Part shown: positions 22,524 through 35,916 of the stretch, piece after piece
How positions within the stretch are numbered: position 1 is the stretch's first letter
Layout of the letters: the number at the start of each line of letters is the position of its first letter
Source of the DNA: Phoenix dactylifera
Lineage: Eukaryota > Streptophyta > Magnoliopsida > Arecales > Arecaceae
DNA length: 64,000 nucleotides
NCBI RefSeq assembly: GCF_009389715.1
Contig: NC_052400.1
Location: 18,693,674-18,757,673, forward strand
Reading direction: 5' to 3'
Notes under the pieces: model-generated
The model's database searches: none
Seen by the model: only the letters and a program-made list of their open reading frames with translations
What the model was told of the DNA's origin: nothing
Made by a program: the position numbers and the translations under genes

Positions 22524-24100
22524 GAGTTGTTTTAGCGTCAAAGGATACGAGGGATTTTGGTACTCTATCGACTTTTGAAGCATGTGGTTTGGCGCTTGTT
22601 TCGGGCTTTTGCTATAAAGTAAATAAAGTCGAAACATAATTTCTTAACATGCATGTGGAGAGAGCTGGCCACAGATATTAAGCTGCATTTTATATGACGG
22701 GATGGAATCCAAGTGCATCTGTTCTATGTATAGTTTTGTGTACGTGAAGACATGACTCATAAGATGTTCACAAGTGAATCAGCTGCGGCTCCAGAATTAC
22801 ATCACCGCTAGAATTCCTAAATTACTCAACCTAACGACTGCCTTCCCAGGATTATCGATGGATATAGTGGATCCCCTCTAAGATTGCTCCAATGCATGGA
22901 GGTTGACCTCGTGTATATTTCTGGTTTCTACTACCACTAGTATCTAGCCATGATGTGTTCTAGATCACTATGTAAAATGATGGTTTCCATCTTCTTAAGA
23001 GCATGTGTAGCATATATGTTTCTCGACAACTCAGAACCTCATTCAAAAAGACGAGCAAAAAGATAATATTTACGTTCCTTAATCCTATATAAATACTCAA
23101 GATCTATCTATGAAATAATCGATGTGAAACTAAACATACGCTTGTACAAATACTCACATGTTCCATAGTTTTCTTTAACTTATTGATCCGGCGGTGCTGA
23201 TCTACTATCCATCACTCAACTTGATAATCTAATCTAGGTTCTTAGCCCCAGTGCTAATGGTACATACTTTCCAGTTACAGTAAACACCGACCCATCACAA
23301 AATACTCTTATTTGGTTTCTTTCCAGCCAGAGACCAAGATATAAAGTTCATTAAAAACAAGAAGAATATCATAGAAATGGAAAGAAACCAAAGAAGTGGG
23401 AAGAGATAGAAATAGGACATGTGGCACGCATGTGATATAGCATAGTTTAGGGATAAAGCTAGAAAGAGCGTGCTACCGCCGCACATGGGAAGACATCATT
23501 TAGATCCATGTCACCTCCCTACGCTTCCCCCTTTTCTAATGCCCCTCCTGCTCCTATCATTTCCAAGAGCTCCCACCCCCCACCCCTCCATCCCATCGCC
23601 AATACCTACGTTCACCACCATATCGAACTTTATCTTGATATCTTAGACCAGATTTTTTATCTCGGTTCAACAATCAGTTTAAATTAATATTAGATATCCT
23701 CTCATATGACATAAAACATTATCTTGGTTTCATAAAACAACTCGGCATATTGTTTTTCATATTTATAATTATTTTTTAACTATTAAATTTCCAAATCTAT
23801 ATATAAACATAAATGCTAATTTTAGATTATCATATTTATTGAGATTTTAAAGTCTTAATCTTATTATTTTTTTTTATCTTTATTTCGTCATCATAGAATT
23901 AAAAATTTTGCATGTTAAAGGGTACGGTGCTAAAAAATATATTAAATTGTTTTAAGATTTCAACCTGGCATGTATATTTTTTGTCACAAAAAGATTATGC
24001 ATGATTGTAATAAAATAGTATACTAAATACACGCCTGTAGGCTGCGCACCCAAAGTTGCGGTCACGACGGCACGTGGCTGCTGAGACCGCCAGTTAAATT
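22524..24100. other. AT-rich intergenic DNA with one repeat fragment
   Basis: Holds a single copy of the TRIM-like terminal repeat (listed separately). The rest is AT-rich with no recognisable gene. Confidence 0.45.
23020..23180 (-). mobile_element. Lone TRIM-like terminal repeat (fossil)
   Basis: Shares the ACAACTCAGAACCTCA start, the TATAAATACTCAAGATCT run and the GTGAAACTAAACATACGC block with the repeats at 1873 and 52234. No partner repeat lies nearby, so it is probably a solo or partial copy of the same old family. Confidence 0.5.
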
Positions 24101-24476
24101 GCGACTTTCCCGTATAACCGCTCCGCCCCAACTCCCACCTTCCACCCTCTCTCTCTCTCTCTCCGTCTACAGCTGTTGCTAGCTGTCCCCCTCTCCCCTT
24201 GCATGTGATCCTCCCCTCTCCCTCCCTCCGCCTCATTGGCGGAAACGAAAGCATCCAATCCACCGCCGCCCACCACACCAACGAGAACAGAGGGGATGTC
24301 AGAGAAACGGAACGAAGATAGAATGCCAATCCTAGAGAGATATGGCAATGTTGGTTTCCTACTCGAACTGCCGATCTCCCACTTGCCTGGTACCGCTGTC
24401 TGGTTCCTTAATTTCAATCTAGAATTGGTCCGTTGATTTGCTCGGATCAAGCTGTTTAATTCCTGGACTACGGAAA
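24101..24476 (+). promoter_or_regulatory. 5' leader of the bZIP gene with an upstream ORF
   Basis: A CT-rich stretch (about 24140-24165) marks the probable 5' UTR. An upstream ORF of 46 codons (24296-24436) starts at ATG and stops 40 bp before the main ATG at 24477, in a different frame. Upstream ORFs in plant bZIP leaders can reduce or condition translation of the main frame (well known for group S bZIPs). This one does not resemble the conserved sucrose-control peptide, so a regulatory role is only a possibility. Confidence 0.45.
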
Positions 24477-25800
24477 ATGGCCCAGTTGCCTCCCAAGATC
24501 CCTACTCTATCCACCAACTGGCCCAATTTTGGCTACCACAAGTCCCCCTCGATGGGCACATTCGTCGCGGCCGCCGCCGAGCCCTCCTGTGCGGACGAGT
24601 TCTTGGGCTTCTCCGCCGCCAAGCGCGGCGCCCACCGCAGGTCGGTGAGCGACTCGGTCACCTTCCTCGAGCCCCCGGCTGACGGCAGCATCGACGAGAG
24701 CAGGGCCCAGGACTTCGACCGCCTGGATGACGACCAGCTCCTGTCCATATTCTCGGATGACGTGCCCCATTTTTCGGTGGCACCGGTCTCGTCGTCGACC
24801 CCGTCGACACCTTCCGACCGCAACAGCAGCGAAGAGAAGACAGGGGAGGAGGCGCAGAGTGCGTGCAAGGTGGAGCCTCGGGCCACACCGGCAGCCGCGC
24901 CGCAGGCTGCAGGGCCGGAGCCAACTGCTGATCCCCGGAGGGTCAAGAGGTGATGATCTCACCGCATAGATAACTGTTTTCTTACGTTAAATTTACCTCA
25001 AAAATCTCTGAATTCTGTTCGGGTTCGTCAGGATCTTGGCGAACAGGCAATCGGCGCAGAGATCCCGAGTTAGGAAGCTGCAGTACGTCTCCGAGCTCGA
25101 ACGCAGTGTAGCAGCATTGCAGGTACTCAAAGCCTTAGACTTCATGCGAGTGCTCAAAATTTAGGTTATGTTCATTAGCTAGCTGAGCTGATCCTTTTCT
25201 TCGTTGTCCAAATGAAGACTGAGGTATCGGCATTGTCTCCCCAAGTCGTATTCCTTGATCACCAGCGCTCCCTCCTCACCGTGGGCAATAGCCATCTCAA
25301 GCAACGGATTGCTGCCCTTGCTCAGGATAATATCTTTAAGGACGGTGGGTGCTTCAGACTTCTATTACTAAATCAAGTCTTAATTTTTCATAATGACTGC
25401 ATGAACTGAGATTTTGTTTATGTAATAATGCCAGACCTTAACAACAGCTATCTTAGATGTCTAGAAATTTAGCAGTCTTGACATGCATTGGTGTCTCTCC
25501 CTCCCTCATGCAGTCATAACATAATTCAACGGGCATAGGAATAATGAATGAAGCGAACTAACCAAAATAATGAAAAAAAATAGCGATCATATTGGAATAA
25601 ATTGAGATGGATCTGCGTTTATTGGTTTTTATTCTACGTCTGAAGAGAAAAAAAAAAAAAACAATGCAGCTCATCAAGAGGCACTGAAAAAGGAGTTGGA
25701 GAGGCTGAGGCGAGTCTACCACCAGCAGAGCCTCCACAAGATGAGCGCTCCCACCTCGGACCCCGCCATTCCCGCTGACAACCGGCTCCTTGCTCCTTAG
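24477..25800 (+). CDS. bZIP61-like: Group E bZIP transcription factor (bZIP34/bZIP61-like)
   Basis: Four exons with GT/AG borders: 24477-24949, 25032-25122, 25218-25344 and 25670-25800, coding for 273 residues. The basic region spans about residues 158-182 (NRQSAQRSRVRKLQYVSELE) with the invariant N-x7-R. The leucine zipper continues through exons 3 and 4 (to about 245). An intron interrupts the basic region at VKR/ILANR, a position I associate with this clade. A proline (about residue 196, in ALSPQ) sits in the zipper. In Arabidopsis bZIP34/61 such a proline blocks homodimers and favours partners such as group I bZIPs, so this factor probably works as a heterodimer in the nucleus. The N-terminal half is acidic, Ser/Ala-rich and carries HRRSVSDS, a likely phosphorylation site. 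Exact orthology is not resolved. Confidence 0.93.
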
Positions 25801-27900
25801 CACCGGCGGCGCCCACTCCGTGGCGCTTCCCCTTGGAAGCCCTCGTGGGCCGTAGGGCCCAGCCTTCCGAGGCAGAAGGCCCCATTGGCGGACGACAAGC
25901 TGTTACTTATTCCTGTTGGGGGTTGGGGTAAATTTTTTTGACCTTTTTTTACCGAGTTTGGGGGGTTGTGATGGTTGTGGGGATGGTGGCGGTGAAAGCT
26001 GCAACCTGTGCAACTTTATCGCATTTATTTTTTATTTTTAATTTATTTTAGAATGGGGGTCGAGGAGGGGGAGGGGAAGCACCGCGTTGGAGGGTTTGCC
26101 GGGATTTAATGTGTACCACCGAGGGGCATCTCCCCTGGCTGCAATGCATTGAATGGAGGCCAAGAAAACAGCTTGGAGCTCATCTTGTTAAGATTCATTT
26201 TTGCTATGCACCATTAGTACATACATACGTGCTCGAAAGACCCTTACTCAGTCCAAAGCTATCCTAAATGATCTGTCAGTATTTCATTGTAAGTTCTATC
26301 TGATGTTAAGAATTTTATACTTTATTTTCTAATTATTTCTTATACATTTTTAATAATTTTCTAATAATTCTCTGATAATAACATCATACATTATTAATAA
26401 TCCTTTAATAATATTATTGTACAGTTTTAAGAATTAAAAAACTGCCATTAAGGATTTGAACTTCGTGAGTTTTATGAAATATTTTTTAATGGGAATCAAA
26501 TATAATTTTTTTAGGTCTTCATATAATAACAAATTCTAGTTTACAATTCAAGCTTCACTAAAACAAATTTTCACAATTAAAATAGAAAATTCAGGTCAAG
26601 ATGATTAGTGGGTGGTGTACTTATAATTCAACGAACACAAGATATAGTCATTGGATCTAATATTGTTTTTTGAATTAATTGTATAACATTCTTTTTATAT
26701 ATATGCTAATTTGTCCAAATCTACGCTTCTTAAAAGATATTAGGCATTCCTAAAGAAATCATTTTTATTTTATTATTTTGCATGGTTACGTAGACAAGCT
26801 AATTATGACCATGGCAGAATTGTCTTCAAGTACTCTACTCATAGAAGGGAGAGAATGTTTGCTGGAGATCTTTTGCATTGCTACATTGAAAACCAATCTG
26901 TAATTACGGAATTTTGAACATGGTTCATATATATTAATAGTTGAACAATTGTATGAGTCATATCTTTATTGTTCAAAGCCCTGCCAGGTCTATTATATAC
27001 ACCTTATCAAATAATCCAGAGGCTGGCTTCACCCATTTGATTGAGGAGTCATTTTATTTTTTTTCGTAGAATAATTGTGGAAGCTCAAACATCGATCATC
27101 TAGCTTGCTTCACCTCACGACACTCGAAGCTTGCTTCTTGTTTCAATGTTTGTATGAAAAATGAGCCATTTTCTCTCATGGTCCATTTCCAAAACGTTTG
27201 TAGCTCGATAGCATACGGGGAGAGCTAAACACAAATTTCTCACGTAAACACAAGATTTCAAAGGTAAAACACCAAACAATTTTCCATGACTGTTCCATTG
27301 CATCTTGGTGAACGCAATGCATAGGTACAATGGTGCTCAAATAAAAAAAAAAACACCCGAACAAGTTAAAATTGACTTTTATCCCCCGAGAAACAGAGTA
27401 ACATGAACAGTTAAAGAGCCCTTCTTTTAGGTGCATCATTGTCCCCCGCAACGAGGGATATTTTTTGTGATTCTCAGGCGAAGCATCTGTGAACTTGGCC
27501 AGCCTCAAGGTAGATGTGTCTGAGATCCTCCTCAACTTCTGTTGCTTCGACTGACAAATGCATGCCTTCTCGTGGAAACCCTGGGAGAAAAAAACCTAGT
27601 AGAGATGTAGTTGATCTTAAGGTTCAAGCACAAGCCTTGATGTCCTACAAGCTCTCGTACGTTGGCCTTATTTTTTCCAGCATGTTTTGGTTTTGTCCTC
27701 TGCCCAAAGTCCCACGGAAGACTTGCCAGTCTTGCGGGTCATCTGATCTGGTAGAGAGCCGATGACCTATATAATGAGAGGTATCTATCAAAACAAACAA
27801 AAGGCAAAGGTTAATTTAAAAGCTATCGAGCACGCTATAAAAATTTGGGCTACGGCTCAAGCTATTAGTCACTTTCTTGAAGACGATCAGATCGATATAG
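25801..27900. other. 3' flank of the bZIP gene and AT-rich intergenic DNA
   Basis: The first about 350 bases look like the 3' UTR of the bZIP gene. After about 26200 the sequence is AT-rich with scattered short open frames and no recognised domain. Confidence 0.45.
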
Positions 27901-30505
27901 CCTAATGTCAACCATAAACGATACCGACCAGGATTGGCGAACGTTGCATTGATTGATATCCTGCTAAAAGGTCAAATATTTATCTGGAGTAATCATAGAG
28001 AGCATCCAATCTTGACAAAGCTTGATACATTTCCAATATCTACATGGTGGAATGAGCTTTGTCCGAGGTCATCACAATCTGTCCTGCCTAATCCATGCTA
28101 GGATCGTGTATAGATTTAGTTATCTTTCGATTGTACATGGAAGCCAGAATCATTGTTCAGGTTCGACTGATCTTGGTTAATAAATGACAACATTAATGAG
28201 GTAGTTGCTAAGGCGTGGTCTTCAGTGGAAGTCTCTAACAATGCAACGGCTAACCTGGTCCATAAACTCAGAGCTACAAGGAAGATGCTTAAGAGATAAA
28301 GCGCAGACGCAAGATGGACTACTAGACAAGTGAAAACGTCTTTGCTTTGCTTGACAAGGAATAGAATGTGCCTCTCTTGCCCTCACACAGAGAGAGAGAG
28401 AGAGAGAGAGACGGTATGTATTGAAAAGAGAACTTCAAACTATCTACAGGGGGGAAGAAATTTATTGAAAGCAGCGTGCAAAAGTGAAATGGCTTCAGGA
28501 AGGTGGCAATTATAGAAAATTCTTTCATAAGATTGCAGATTATCACAAGAAAGTGTAGATTATAATGGCAGTGAGATCATCAACTTGGAAGAAATTAAAG
28601 AAGCCTTCACCCATTACTTTAGAGTGATACTTGATCACCCGAAGGAGTCGGGGGTGGATTCGGACTGGGGGAAGATATGCTCCACACTCTTCCTGGACTT
28701 ACATTCTTTGGATTTGCCTTTCTCCATAGAGAAATATAAGGTGGCCGCTTTCAGTTTCAAGGGAGATAAGAATCTGGGGCCGAATAGCATTTCCATGTGC
28801 CTCTACCAATATTTTTGGTAGCTTGTCAAAGAGGATTTGATGTCACTTTTTCAGCAGCACCATGATCACAATTTGGACATTTTGAGACTCAACTTTGCAT
28901 TCTCACATTGATTCCAAAGAAGATAGCTACAAGGTCACCTACCGATTTTTGTTCCATTGGCCTTATCCATAGCTGCATCAAAATTATCACGAAGGTCTTA
29001 GCCAACAAATTGAAGCCCTTTATGAATTTGCTTATTGACCAAGCCCAATTGGCATATACAAAAGGTAGGTCTATCATGGATAATATCTTATGTGCTAGTG
29101 AGATTATCTACCATTCAAAGAAGGAGGGTGTAGAAGGATTCTTGGGTAAGCTCGACTTCTCCAAAGCATTTGATTAGCTCAATTTAAACTATATTCTTGA
29201 TCTACTTAATCATAGAGGCTCTCCAGTAAGGTGGATTGGATGGATGCCAAATGTTCTTCTCTCCTCGAAAATTGCTGTGAACACCAATAGGGTGTTACGG
29301 GGTTGGTTCCATCGCACATCTCTTTATCTTGGCTGTGGACACTTTTAGTAAGATGTCTAATGATGCCTCTTTAGCGAAGATATATGAAGGCCTTGGTAAT
29401 CCATGGAGTTGTGGTGGCACCAAATTACTTCAGTATGCTAATGATACATTAATGATCTTTGCCAAGGTCAAGAAGGATAACATTGCAATCTTGAAAATCA
29501 TCCTATATGCCTTCAAATTGATATCGGGACTCTCCAAAAATTATTTAAAGAGCTTGGAGGCGAGCATTGGGCATTCTTCCTCTCAAGTCGAATTACGTGC
29601 CGAATGGTTGAATTGTAAGTATGATTCTTCACTGTTTACTTATCTTGGTTTGCCTCTTAAGACAGGCAAATTATCCAAAGAAAATTGGATGTTGTTGATC
29701 CAAAGGTTTGAATCTAGATTAGCAGCTTGGAAAGGAAAATTCTTATCCTTTGGAGGTAGGCTAACCTTGGCAAATGCAGTTCTGACTGCCCTTCCTTGAT
29801 ACTTTATTTCTCTCTATAAGGTACCGGTCTGGGTCATGAAAAATTTGGAAAAAATCGGAAAAGCCTTCCTATGGAGAAGATCGGACTCTATTTCGAGGGT
29901 TGTTTGTCAAGTTAATTGGACGAAGGTAATGCTTGGAGAAGGAAGAAGGGGGCTTGGGAGTGAAAGATCTTAGACTGGTCAACAAAGCTATACTTTGGAG
30001 ATTGCTTCGGAATGACTCCAGTTATTGGAAAAGGCAATTAAGATGGTGCTATTTTAGCAAGGTGAAGCTTAGCCCAAGATGGAATGCTCAACGAAACTGT
30101 TGGAAAGATATCACTTTAGCTCGTACTCCTTTTTGGGATTGGATTATATACAAGGTGGTCTACGGCCTCACTGCTCTCTTTTGGGTGGACTGCTGGTTCT
30201 CATGTTCGCCTCTTAAAACATTATTTCCGAGCTAGTTTCTTGTTAGCCGGAAGAAAGCAGGTTGTGTGACCAATTTCTACAATTCGAGAACTACATCATG
30301 GAACCTTAAGCTGCCATCATCCCCTTCTGGGCTGTTGATTGAAGAATTTTAAGAACTTTCAGTTATGATAGGTGAGTGTAGCTTAAATGTAGATCCAGAT
30401 CAAGCAATTTGGACCTTAAGCAAAGACGGTAATTTCTCAACCACCTCCTTCTACAATTTTCTAAACCTTAGAAGGATCTAATGGAACCACAAGCGTCGGC
30501 GCACA
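27900..30505 (+). mobile_element. Decayed L1-type LINE, truncated at both ends
   Basis: Conceptual pieces on + follow LINE order. First comes the end of the endonuclease (about 27930-28110, IFIWSNHREHPILTKLD), then a linker interrupted by stops. Reverse transcriptase blocks follow: SISMCLYQYFW at about 28780; PKKIATRSPTDFCSIGLIHS and VLANKLKPFMNLLIDQAQLA at 28910-29060; LGKLDFSKAFD near 29170. The catalytic YADD box reads YANDT near 29435, so a key aspartate is lost. The thumb and downstream region runs to about 30490 (KEEGGLGVKDLRLVNKAILW). Several stops and frame changes break it, and an (AG)n tract (28386-28411) lies in the linker. The 3' part with zinc knuckle and RNase H is missing. It is dead and older than the LINE at 30992. 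Confidence 0.85.
28386..28411. repeat. (AG)n microsatellite inside the LINE
   Basis: Thirteen AG repeats interrupt the linker between endonuclease and reverse transcriptase of the decayed LINE, a sign of change after insertion. Confidence 0.9.
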
Positions 30506-30979
30506 CTCTTTCTTTTTTTTTTTCTCTCTTTTGCAACCCAACTTTTATTGGCATTAAGTAAAACTAGAATCGATCATGGGCCACACTTGGGTTTAAAAAA
30601 TATCAAACTGTAAGTAGGCCCGATCCAAAGCCCATGACAATGAATATTATTGACTGTTAAGGCCCGGCCCATGCTAGCCTAGGGTGGCCAATCGGTCGGC
30701 CAGGCCGTCGCTGAAGTTGAATTGGGCAATGGTGTAAGCGCCCATTGGTAGGGCACAGGATAGAAATCACAACCTCCGTTTTGAATCAGCGGGGATTGGA
30801 CTGGGCTACGTGACTAGACCGACCACATTCTGATTATGTATAGCAAATAATTTATTCTGATTGGACTGGGTTAATAGGATGAGATATGTGCAGTCAACTA
30901 TAATATAAAAATCATTTCTATCGAAAGAAAATTAGCTTGTCTTGTTGATACATGCGGTGGTCTTCCGCCAAAACGAGTC

Positions 30980-33900
30980 AAGATTGAGCTAGATATCACA
31001 TGTAATGGTTTGGTGGACCTTGGGTTCGATGGCCCGAGGTTCATCTAGTGCAACAATCGGCAATGGCAGGCCAGGATTTGGGAACGGATCGACAGAGTCT
31101 TCGCCACGGGTGGCTGGGTGCAGAGTTTTCTAGATTACCGGGTGAGCCATCTGCCGCGGATAGCCTCGGACTATTGTCCTATCTTGGTTAGTACCTTCTC
31201 GATTACCCCTATTCATTGTCCTTTTAGATTCAAAAAGATTTGGTTGGCATATCCTCAGTCTTGGGAGGTGGTGCATGAGGCTTGGCGGGTACCAGTTAGG
31301 GGGAATGCCATGAATAGAGTCTCTCGTAAATTGGAGATTACCAGGCGACAACTGCGGAGGTGGAACAGGGAGGAGGTGGGCAACATTTTCAGGAGGGTGG
31401 AGGCGGCTGAGGAGGTTATTTCTAGGTTGCAGACCCAGGAAGTGCAGGGTGGTGGGTTGACTTCAGGGGAGTTGAAGGAGCTTAGATCACATCTGTCTAC
31501 CCATGACTCTCTTTTCCGCCAGCAGGAGACATTCTAGAGATAGAAGTCTCGAGTTCAGTGGATCATGGAGGGAGACCGCAATACCAGATTCTTTCACCAG
31601 TCAGCTATTATTTGGAGGCAGAGGAATAGGATCAGGGGTATCAGAGATTCAGATGGCCAGATGACAGAGGACCCGGTAGCCATTAGGAAGGTGCTAGAGC
31701 TGTTCTTTAGGTCCAGGTGGACGGACCAATCAGATCGGATGGATTCTTCTACGCCACCACCGCCGCCAGCTAAAGTCATAGAGGAGGAACAGCTTCCTAA
31801 TGGATTCTTCTGCTTTGATCAGGACCGTGTCGACGGAGGAGATTAGGGAGGTTTTGTGGTCGTTGGGGGAGGATAGAGCCCCAGGTCCGGATGGTTTTCT
31901 ATCGGCTTTCTTTAGGAGGTACTGGTCGATCATTGGGCATGATGTAGTTGAGGTGATACAACAGTTCTTCACCTTCGCAGTCCTACAAGCAGATTGGAAG
32001 AGGACATTTGTCACATTAATTCCGAAGAGGTCAGATGCTTCAGAGCCGGCCCACTACCAGCCTATCAGTTTGTGCACTACCCTGTACAAAGCCACAACGA
32101 AGGTTCTGGTCGCCAGATTGTGGGTTGTCTTACCCAGACTTATTAGTCCGGAGCAGGATGCTTTCGTAGGGGGGTGCAGTATCACAAATAACATCCTTAT
32201 CGCCCAGGAGTTTATGTTCGATTTTCGGCGAGCCCCGTGCCGGAGGAGCTTGATGGGCATCCAGCTAGATATGGAGAGGGCCTATAATAGGATGAGGTGG
32301 GACATCCTGCGCAGCTCACTAGTCAGCTTTGGGTTTCACGGGCTGTGGATTGATTGGGTTATGGGGTGTGTTTGTTCGCCCTCCTTTGCCATTCTGGTGA
32401 ATGGGTCACCCTCACAGTTTTTTGAGACGATGATGGGTCTCCGGCAGGGATGCCCGTTGTCCCCGTTACTTTTCATACTGTGTGCTGATGCTCTTTCCAG
32501 GGCTTTTAGGAAGGCGGCGGAGCGGCAGGTCCTAGAGGTATAAAGTCCGGCGATTGGGTCATGTCAGATCTCGCATCTTCTGTTTGCCGATGATTGTTAA
32601 CTTTTGGCTTGGGCCTCCCGGCGAGCGGCGAGGGTGATTCGGGATATCATGGATGATTACTGTACTGCTTCTGGTCAGATGGTGAATAGAGCCAAGTTTG
32701 CTATTAGTTTCAGCCCCAAGGTCCAGCCACGGACCAAGACTTCCATTAGAGACATCCTGGGTGTGGGTGAGCAAGAGGGCGCAATGAGGTATCTTGGGAT
32801 TTCCATCACTGGCCGGCATCTTCGGCGTAGTGACTGTTCTGAGGTTGAGACGAGTATCTGACGAAGGTTAGAGGGATGGCAGGTGGATGCTCTCTCCATG
32901 ATGGGTCGGCTCATCTTGGTGCGGTCAGTTCTGAGTTTGATTCCTATGTATTTCCTGGTGAATACTCAGGTGCCGATCTCCCTGTTGAGGACTTTGGAGC
33001 AGTTGTTCAGAGACTTCATGTGGGATAGGAGAGAGGGTAGGAGAGGCATTCATCTGGTGGCATGGGAGGTGGTCTGTCAGTCTCTCAGGCTTGGGGGCTT
33101 GGGGGTCCAGTCACTGTTAGTGCGGCGGGAGATTCTAGTAGCAAAGCACGCAGCCAGGTTTATTCTAGAGCCAGATAGTTTGTAATACACCTTGTTAAGG
33201 GCGAAGTATGGTGGCCATTCGACGTGGGAGGAGCTTCGGAGTGGGCGTCATTGCTCCTTCATTTGGCGGGAGATCTGCTCCTCCGTGCCCTCACTGCTTC
33301 CGGCGATCGGTGGATGGTGGGGGATGGGCAATCCATTGACATCTTGGAGGACTGGTGGCTGGCTGAGCTACCGCTTTGTAGGATGCCGATGTTGGTTGAC
33401 ATTGCGAGATTGGCTGGTCGTCGAGTCAGTGATCTAATGATCCTCGGTGAGGGCCAATGGGATGAGGCCAAGACCAGAGAGGTTTTTGGGACACAGCTAG
33501 CAAAGCAAGTACTTGCCACTCCGATTCCTTGGGATGGGATGGATAAGCAGGTGTGGGCGGCAACTGGGTCAGCTAGGGTGAGGGCAACGGATATTCAGGT
33601 ATTATTGGGGGGTGAGTCGGCCAGGCGTTGTGAGGGCAGGTGGATTTGGAGGATGCGGGCTCACCCGCGGGTAGCATTGTTTATTTGGAAGGTGGTCTGG
33701 GACTCCTTGCCTACCAGGAGGATGCTGGCCAGGAGGGGGCTGGGGGTCTCTCCGATGTGTGTGGACTGCCCGGAGTCGATGGAGACTGCTAGCCATGTGC
33801 TATTTGAGTGCCCGCGGGCAGCTCAGGTTTGGAGGAGGGCATCCTTCCCCTTACCGAGCCGTACGTTTGGTGTGGAGGACTTTCTACGGTAGGTGAGGAT

Positions 33901-34723
33901 TGCTCGATGATCGCCGAGTATTGCAGGGTGGGATATTGTTGCCGTCTACCTGGAGTATTATATTTGGTTGGACAGGAATGCCAGAGTGTTTGAGGGGAGG
34001 AGGGCTTCCTTGAGGTCTGCTGTGGAATGGGCCCTCTGTCAGGCAGTGGAGATCATGGAGGCCACTGAGTTGGATTCATTTGCGATGGCCAGGGACATCT
34101 GGGAACCTCTCTTCGCTACCATAGCTCCCGGATTTGTCTGTCTCTTAAGAGCCCCTACCCTCTGGCTATCTTAAGGTGAACTTCGATGGGAGTCTGTCTG
34201 GCGGCGCCGATCGAGTGGGCGTGGCTTTTGTCATCAGGGATCATGGCGCCAGACTGATTGCAACAGGTGAGCGTCGTTCTTTCGAAGCCTCGGCGTTTAG
34301 GCGGAGCTTAGGGCTGCATGGGAGGGGCTGTCTTATGCGAGATATGTTTTGCAGGCTTGTTGCATCATTTTGGAGGGAGACTCAGCTTCCCTGATGGTGC
34401 GTCTGAAGGAGGAGGGGCGGGAGGAGATGGAGCACCCGCTTCCAGGTGACATTTGTCGGATGCTACGGGAGTGCCGGGTTCTCCAGAGGCATGTCCTGTG
34501 GGAGGCAAACCAGGCCGCCTGGGTCGCCTCCTTCATTGCACACCACTCCGGAGACCTTCTCTGGACGCAACAGTCTTTTGTTCCTTTGGCTTTATGTTAT
34601 TTGCTTGATACTGATGTAGCTGGCTGTGCTCATGGTCGGTTAGTGTGAGTAGCCGTTTTCAACCAAAAAAAAAAGAAAAAAAAAAGAAAAAAAGAAAGAA
34701 GAAGAAGAAGAAAGATTGAGTTA
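30980..34723 (+). mobile_element. 5'-truncated L1-type LINE with RNase H and 12-bp target duplications
   Basis: The insert (30992-34711) is flanked by AAGATTGAGCTA (30980-30991) and AAGATTGAGTTA (34712-34723). It starts inside the endonuclease (RIWERIDRVF near 31080; HLPRIASDYCPIL near 31155) and continues through reverse transcriptase (31800-32543, ITNNILIAQEFMF, LRQGCPLSPLLFILCADALS). The active site LLFADDC (about 32580-32600) keeps both aspartates but is followed at once by a stop. A zinc-knuckle region (33640-33890, CVDCPESMETASHVLFECPR) and an RNase H domain (from about 34172, NFDGSLSGGADRVGVAFVIRD) follow, then an A-rich tail. Several stops and frameshifts make it inactive. The other duplicate has the uninterrupted target at about 45174-45186. 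Confidence 0.93.
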
Positions 34724-35139
34724 AGTGTGGTCGTTTGCTCAGGTGGTTAACATGGCTTGGGCTCAATGGGTATGGGCTTTTGCCAAATTTTCATTCTCAA
34801 GATTCTACTATAATGTGCCCGAACTGCCCAAGGCCAGGTCCGTGCCTGGGGCCTTTTTATTTTACGTTACTTTATTTTTTTTATTTAGAGAAATTGCAAT
34901 CGAGGGGCATTCCATTCCTTTCATAACCTCTGAGCAAATAATCTCACTGCATATACTTCAAAATATACATCTGACTGTACATATTTGTATAGCTATTGCT
35001 CAGTTCTCTTTCTCTCTCTCTCTCTCTCGAAAAAAAAAAGAAGATTACTATAGCTAAATTACCAAAGCCATCTACATTTGAGTTGCTTGCTTTTGTTAAA
35101 GCATCCAAGGGATGCCCGTATCTCTCTATTTAAGGATTC

Positions 35140-35885
35140 CTACCCAAGGTGAGGAGGCTCTGCAGGCAGGAGATCATTGTCATGAGAATCTATTTCGACA
35201 TTGTCAATTGTTTCAAAGCCCATGGCGACATCATTTTCTGCTTGAGATGAAGTGATAGGTAAACTGGAGAGTTGAGCTTCATTCTTCTCCCAAAACATCA
35301 TAGCCCTCCACAGTTTTTTGCTCTTAGACATCAGAGACCTCCATAGTCTCCTGAGCCACTCTCTTGGGGGCGCATCTGCTTGTTGGTGGGAGGTAAGGTT
35401 TCTTTGGAGCAAACGAGCAATGCACAATAGAAAAACAGTTGTTGAAGTGCCACCAGTAAAGAGGAAGAGCTCCCAAAAGTGGTCAAGACTTAAGCTGTCT
35501 GTTTTACCATCGTTATTATCTGGGCTTGGGCAGTTGGACAAAGGGAAGAAGAACCACTTTGTTTCCAGTTGCTTCAGTCTCCCGTCCTCGGCTAGCTCCA
35601 AAATGGCTCCAGATATATCTGCAGCTATTGGTGAACCTTTCTGAAATACCTGAAGGAAAGTACGTAGTGGTGATGATAAACCGACTGGCTGAGGGTCATC
35701 GATGAAGTATATATGGAGTTCTTAGTACATGCATTATTTCTTGGAAAGAAAGAATGAAAGATAGGTCTAGGGGAGCTCCTCTATTTAATATTGATTATGT
35801 CCCTCATATATAATAGTGAGAAATTTTCAAATTTGCTGTTAGACCGTAGTATGTACTCATTCCCTACTTTTTCCCCCCTTTCTTT

Positions 35886-35916
<31 letters not shown>

